Below are positions 31,848-33,241 of a DNA stretch of 33,241 bases, piece after piece. This DNA is from Acidimicrobiia bacterium. GTDB lineage: Bacteria > Actinomycetota > Acidimicrobiia > Acidimicrobiales > Aldehydirespiratoraceae. The number at the start of each line of letters is the position of its first letter. Position 1 is the stretch's first letter. Under the pieces are notes generated by a model, which was not told the origin of the DNA, ran no database searches, and saw nothing but the letters and a program-made list of their open reading frames with translations. The translations under genes were made by a program, and so were the position numbers. Location: the NCBI GenBank assembly GCA_030432715.1, contig JAUIML010000012.1, forward strand, positions 1 through 33,241. The letters run 5' to 3'.

Positions 31848-33080
31848 TCATTGGTCCCGGGCGGCGACGGGGCCCTCGGCGCTGTGGACGGGCACACCGT
31901 CGCGAAGGCGGGTCGTGTCGACCTCGGTGGTCCCCACGCCGGTCGCGTAGGGGATCGTGGGCTGCCCTGCGTAGATGCCGACGTCGGACGAGGTGTAACG
32001 GATGCCCATCGCCAGCCGAGGTTCACTGGTGCGATTGGGGTACGAGCCGTGGAGGTTGTTGCTGCTGAAGAGGAGGCACTCGCCCGCCCGCATCGGGTAG
32101 TGGGCGGGCTCGATCGACTCGTAGAGATCCGGGAGCAGGCGCAGGGCGACGTCGAAGGCGACCTGGCCGGCGAGGAAGATGTCGCCCGTGTAGCGAAGGG
32201 CGGTGAGGGCGTTCCAGCGATCGGCCCGATCGAAGTGCATCACGAACCCGAGGCGGTCGCGGGAGAAGCGGCGGATCAGGGTGTCGAGGCGGACGTCGGA
32301 ATGGCTACCGGGGATGATCCGCAGACAGGCCGTGTCCACATCGACGTCTTCCAGCGCGATCCAACAGCTGACGTTGGCCATCGCTGCGGGCATGCCGGGT
32401 GGCGGGGTGAGGGCAGGGAGGTCGCCGTCTTCGGTGAACGTCGTCGCCGCGTGCCAGAAGGTGCCCTTGGTGTCGGGTTCGACCACGAACATCTGGGTCC
32501 GCCAGGCGACGACGTCGTCGCCGATGAGACTGGCGAGGCGTTGGGCCAACACCGGGTGCTGGGCGATCGCCCGGATCTCGGGCACGTTGCGTTCCTGCCA
32601 GATGGCTCCGTGGTTGATGGCCCACAGGCCGTTGCGCTTGAGCTCGTCGGCCGCGGCCTTGCCGATGGCGTAGTCCCCGTGCCAATCGGCGGCGTGGGTC
32701 TGCACGACGAAGGCTCGATGGGCCGCGGCTTCTTCGGGAGTGAGGAGGGGCAACGGACCCAGGACCCCGTCGCGTTCGTAGGTCGCGACCTGCTCGGCGG
32801 TCAGGTGGTCGCCTCCGTGCGACTCCTTCGTTCGCGTCCCCCGCGTCGGGTTGGCGACCTGGGCGAACTCCTCGAGCCCGGCGGTCACGTCGAACGGGCG
32901 GCCCCGGAGTCGACGGACCAGCCAGTAGAGCGGCCGCAGGACGCCGATGAGGTTCATCAGGATCACCCGTTCGATCCGCTGGTAGCGGGTCAGGTGCAAC
33001 TGCTCGATCGCGGTGGCGATCGGCACGTGGCCCTCGTAGAGCCGGCTGAGCCTCGCCGCGTCGGCGTCGTCGTCGGGCAT
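31848..33080 (-). CDS. PhyH/SyrB2-like Fe(II)/2-oxoglutarate enzyme with H-x-A motif (putative non-haem iron halogenase)
   Basis: 410 residues from ATG 33080. Residues 1-90 are an extra N-terminal region with a hydrophobic, Arg-bordered helix (about 37-60). The catalytic domain starts at LTAEQVATYERDGVLGPLP. The proximal iron motif reads FWHAATTF: His210, Ala211, Ala212. The Asp normally found two residues after the His is Ala. The distal His344 lies in NNLHGSYPN and Arg355 in EPRLAMGIRY. An Ala or Gly at this Asp position is the hallmark of Fe(II)/2OG halogenases such as SyrB2 (WHQADTF, as I recall it), where chloride takes the vacant site. WRTQMF, ACLRIIPGSH and HGSYP also resemble SyrB2. 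Halogenase activity is inference; an inactive or altered enzyme is the alternative. No carrier protein gene is near. Confidence 0.85.
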   Translation of the reverse strand: MPDDDADAARLSRLYEGHVPIATAIEQLHLTRYQRIERVILMNLIGVLRPLYWLVRRLRGRPFDVTAGLEEFAQVANPTRGTRTKESHGGDHLTAEQVATYERDGVLGPLPLLTPEEAAAHRAFVVQTHAADWHGDYAIGKAAADELKRNGLWAINHGAIWQERNVPEIRAIAQHPVLAQRLASLIGDDVVAWRTQMFVVEPDTKGTFWHAATTFTEDGDLPALTPPPGMPAAMANVSCWIALEDVDVDTACLRIIPGSHSDVRLDTLIRRFSRDRLGFVMHFDRADRWNALTALRYTGDIFLAGQVAFDVALRLLPDLYESIEPAHYPMRAGECLLFSSNNLHGSYPNRTSEPRLAMGIRYTSSDVGIYAGQPTIPYATGVGTTEVDTTRLRDGVPVHSAEGPVAARDQ

Positions 33081-33088
33081 CGGGGCGG

Positions 33089-33094
33089 ACCGTA
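33089..33094 (-). promoter_or_regulatory. -10-like box (TACGGT) for the halogenase-like gene
   Basis: TACGGT on the minus strand ends 8 nt before ATG 33080. The spacing matches the other leaderless candidates in the window; no ribosome binding site is seen. Confidence 0.4.
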
Positions 33095-33125
33095 CCGGAA
33101 GCCGCCGCGATGGTGCGACCGCAGG

Positions 33126-33154
33126 TTGTCACCCATGAGGGCTGCCGGTAGCTT
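33126..33154 (+). promoter_or_regulatory. Promoter of the initiator tRNA gene
   Basis: TTGTCA (33126-33131), 17 bp, then TAGCTT (33149-33154). Transcription would start near 33161, right at the first base of the tRNA. Both boxes are close to consensus and the spacing is ideal. Confidence 0.55.
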
Positions 33155-33161
33155 CCTCAGT

Positions 33162-33238
<77 letters not shown>

Positions 33239-33241
33239 CTC

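Overview
The window is about 70% GC, densely coded on both strands, and looks like the chromosome of an actinobacterium. My best guess is the class Acidimicrobiia (an Ilumatobacter-like or related lineage). Supporting signs are a UPF0182 protein next to a PDZ/Lon-type protease, a DivIVA-type coiled-coil protein, lipoproteins with an Asp/Ser/Thr-rich linker directly after the lipobox, the N-terminal PLPPEDRVWRHPAE motif of actinobacterial membrane-anchored serine proteases, and many genes whose start codon lies 6-8 nt after a TANNNT -10 box (leaderless pattern). The taxonomic call is inference; no rRNA is present. No gene-free stretch exceeds 300 bases. The longest is 11580-11820, which holds a 14-15 bp hairpin and a candidate promoter.

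Region 1 (1-11.6 kb) is mainly housekeeping and envelope genes: a truncated membrane-anchored protease (minus strand), moaE, a small membrane protein, mreB (apparently starting at CTG), a HEAT-repeat protein, a small Pro/Ala/Glu-rich protein, a two-TM protein, a PDZ/Lon-type membrane protease, a 622-residue DivIVA-like protein with repeats and a C-terminal Cys/His module like that of phage Mu F-type head proteins, a UPF0182 membrane protein, and a sucrose-phosphorylase-family GH13 enzyme that also seems to start at CTG.

Region 2 (11.8-14.6 kb) holds a lipoprotein with a lamin-tail-like domain, a membrane-anchored FMN glutamate-synthase-like protein and a GNAT acetyltransferase.

Region 3 (14.6-33.1 kb) is an accessory metabolic block. 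It contains two tandem TauD-type Fe(II)/2-oxoglutarate dioxygenases, a two-domain sulfurtransferase, an SDR, a SnoaL-like protein, a 2-hydroxyacid dehydrogenase, a three-gene operon (class II aldolase, amidohydrolase, zinc alcohol dehydrogenase) divergent from a GntR/FCD regulator and a PhyH dioxygenase, an acyl-CoA ligase, a complete SsuABC/TauABC-like importer, a lactonase-type metallo-beta-lactamase, a DUF1905 protein, and an operon of a CoA-transferase with a PhyH/SyrB2-like protein. In that last protein the iron-binding Asp is replaced by Ala (H-A-A), as in non-haem iron halogenases. The block reads as uptake, oxidation, C-C or ester cleavage and CoA activation of an unidentified organic substrate, possibly a sulfonate or aromatic acid. 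An initiator tRNA-Met closes the window.

The strongest leads are the halogenase-like protein at 31848-33080, the DivIVA/MuF-like fusion at 4955-6823, and the overlapping divergent promoters with a palindrome at 22763-22815.
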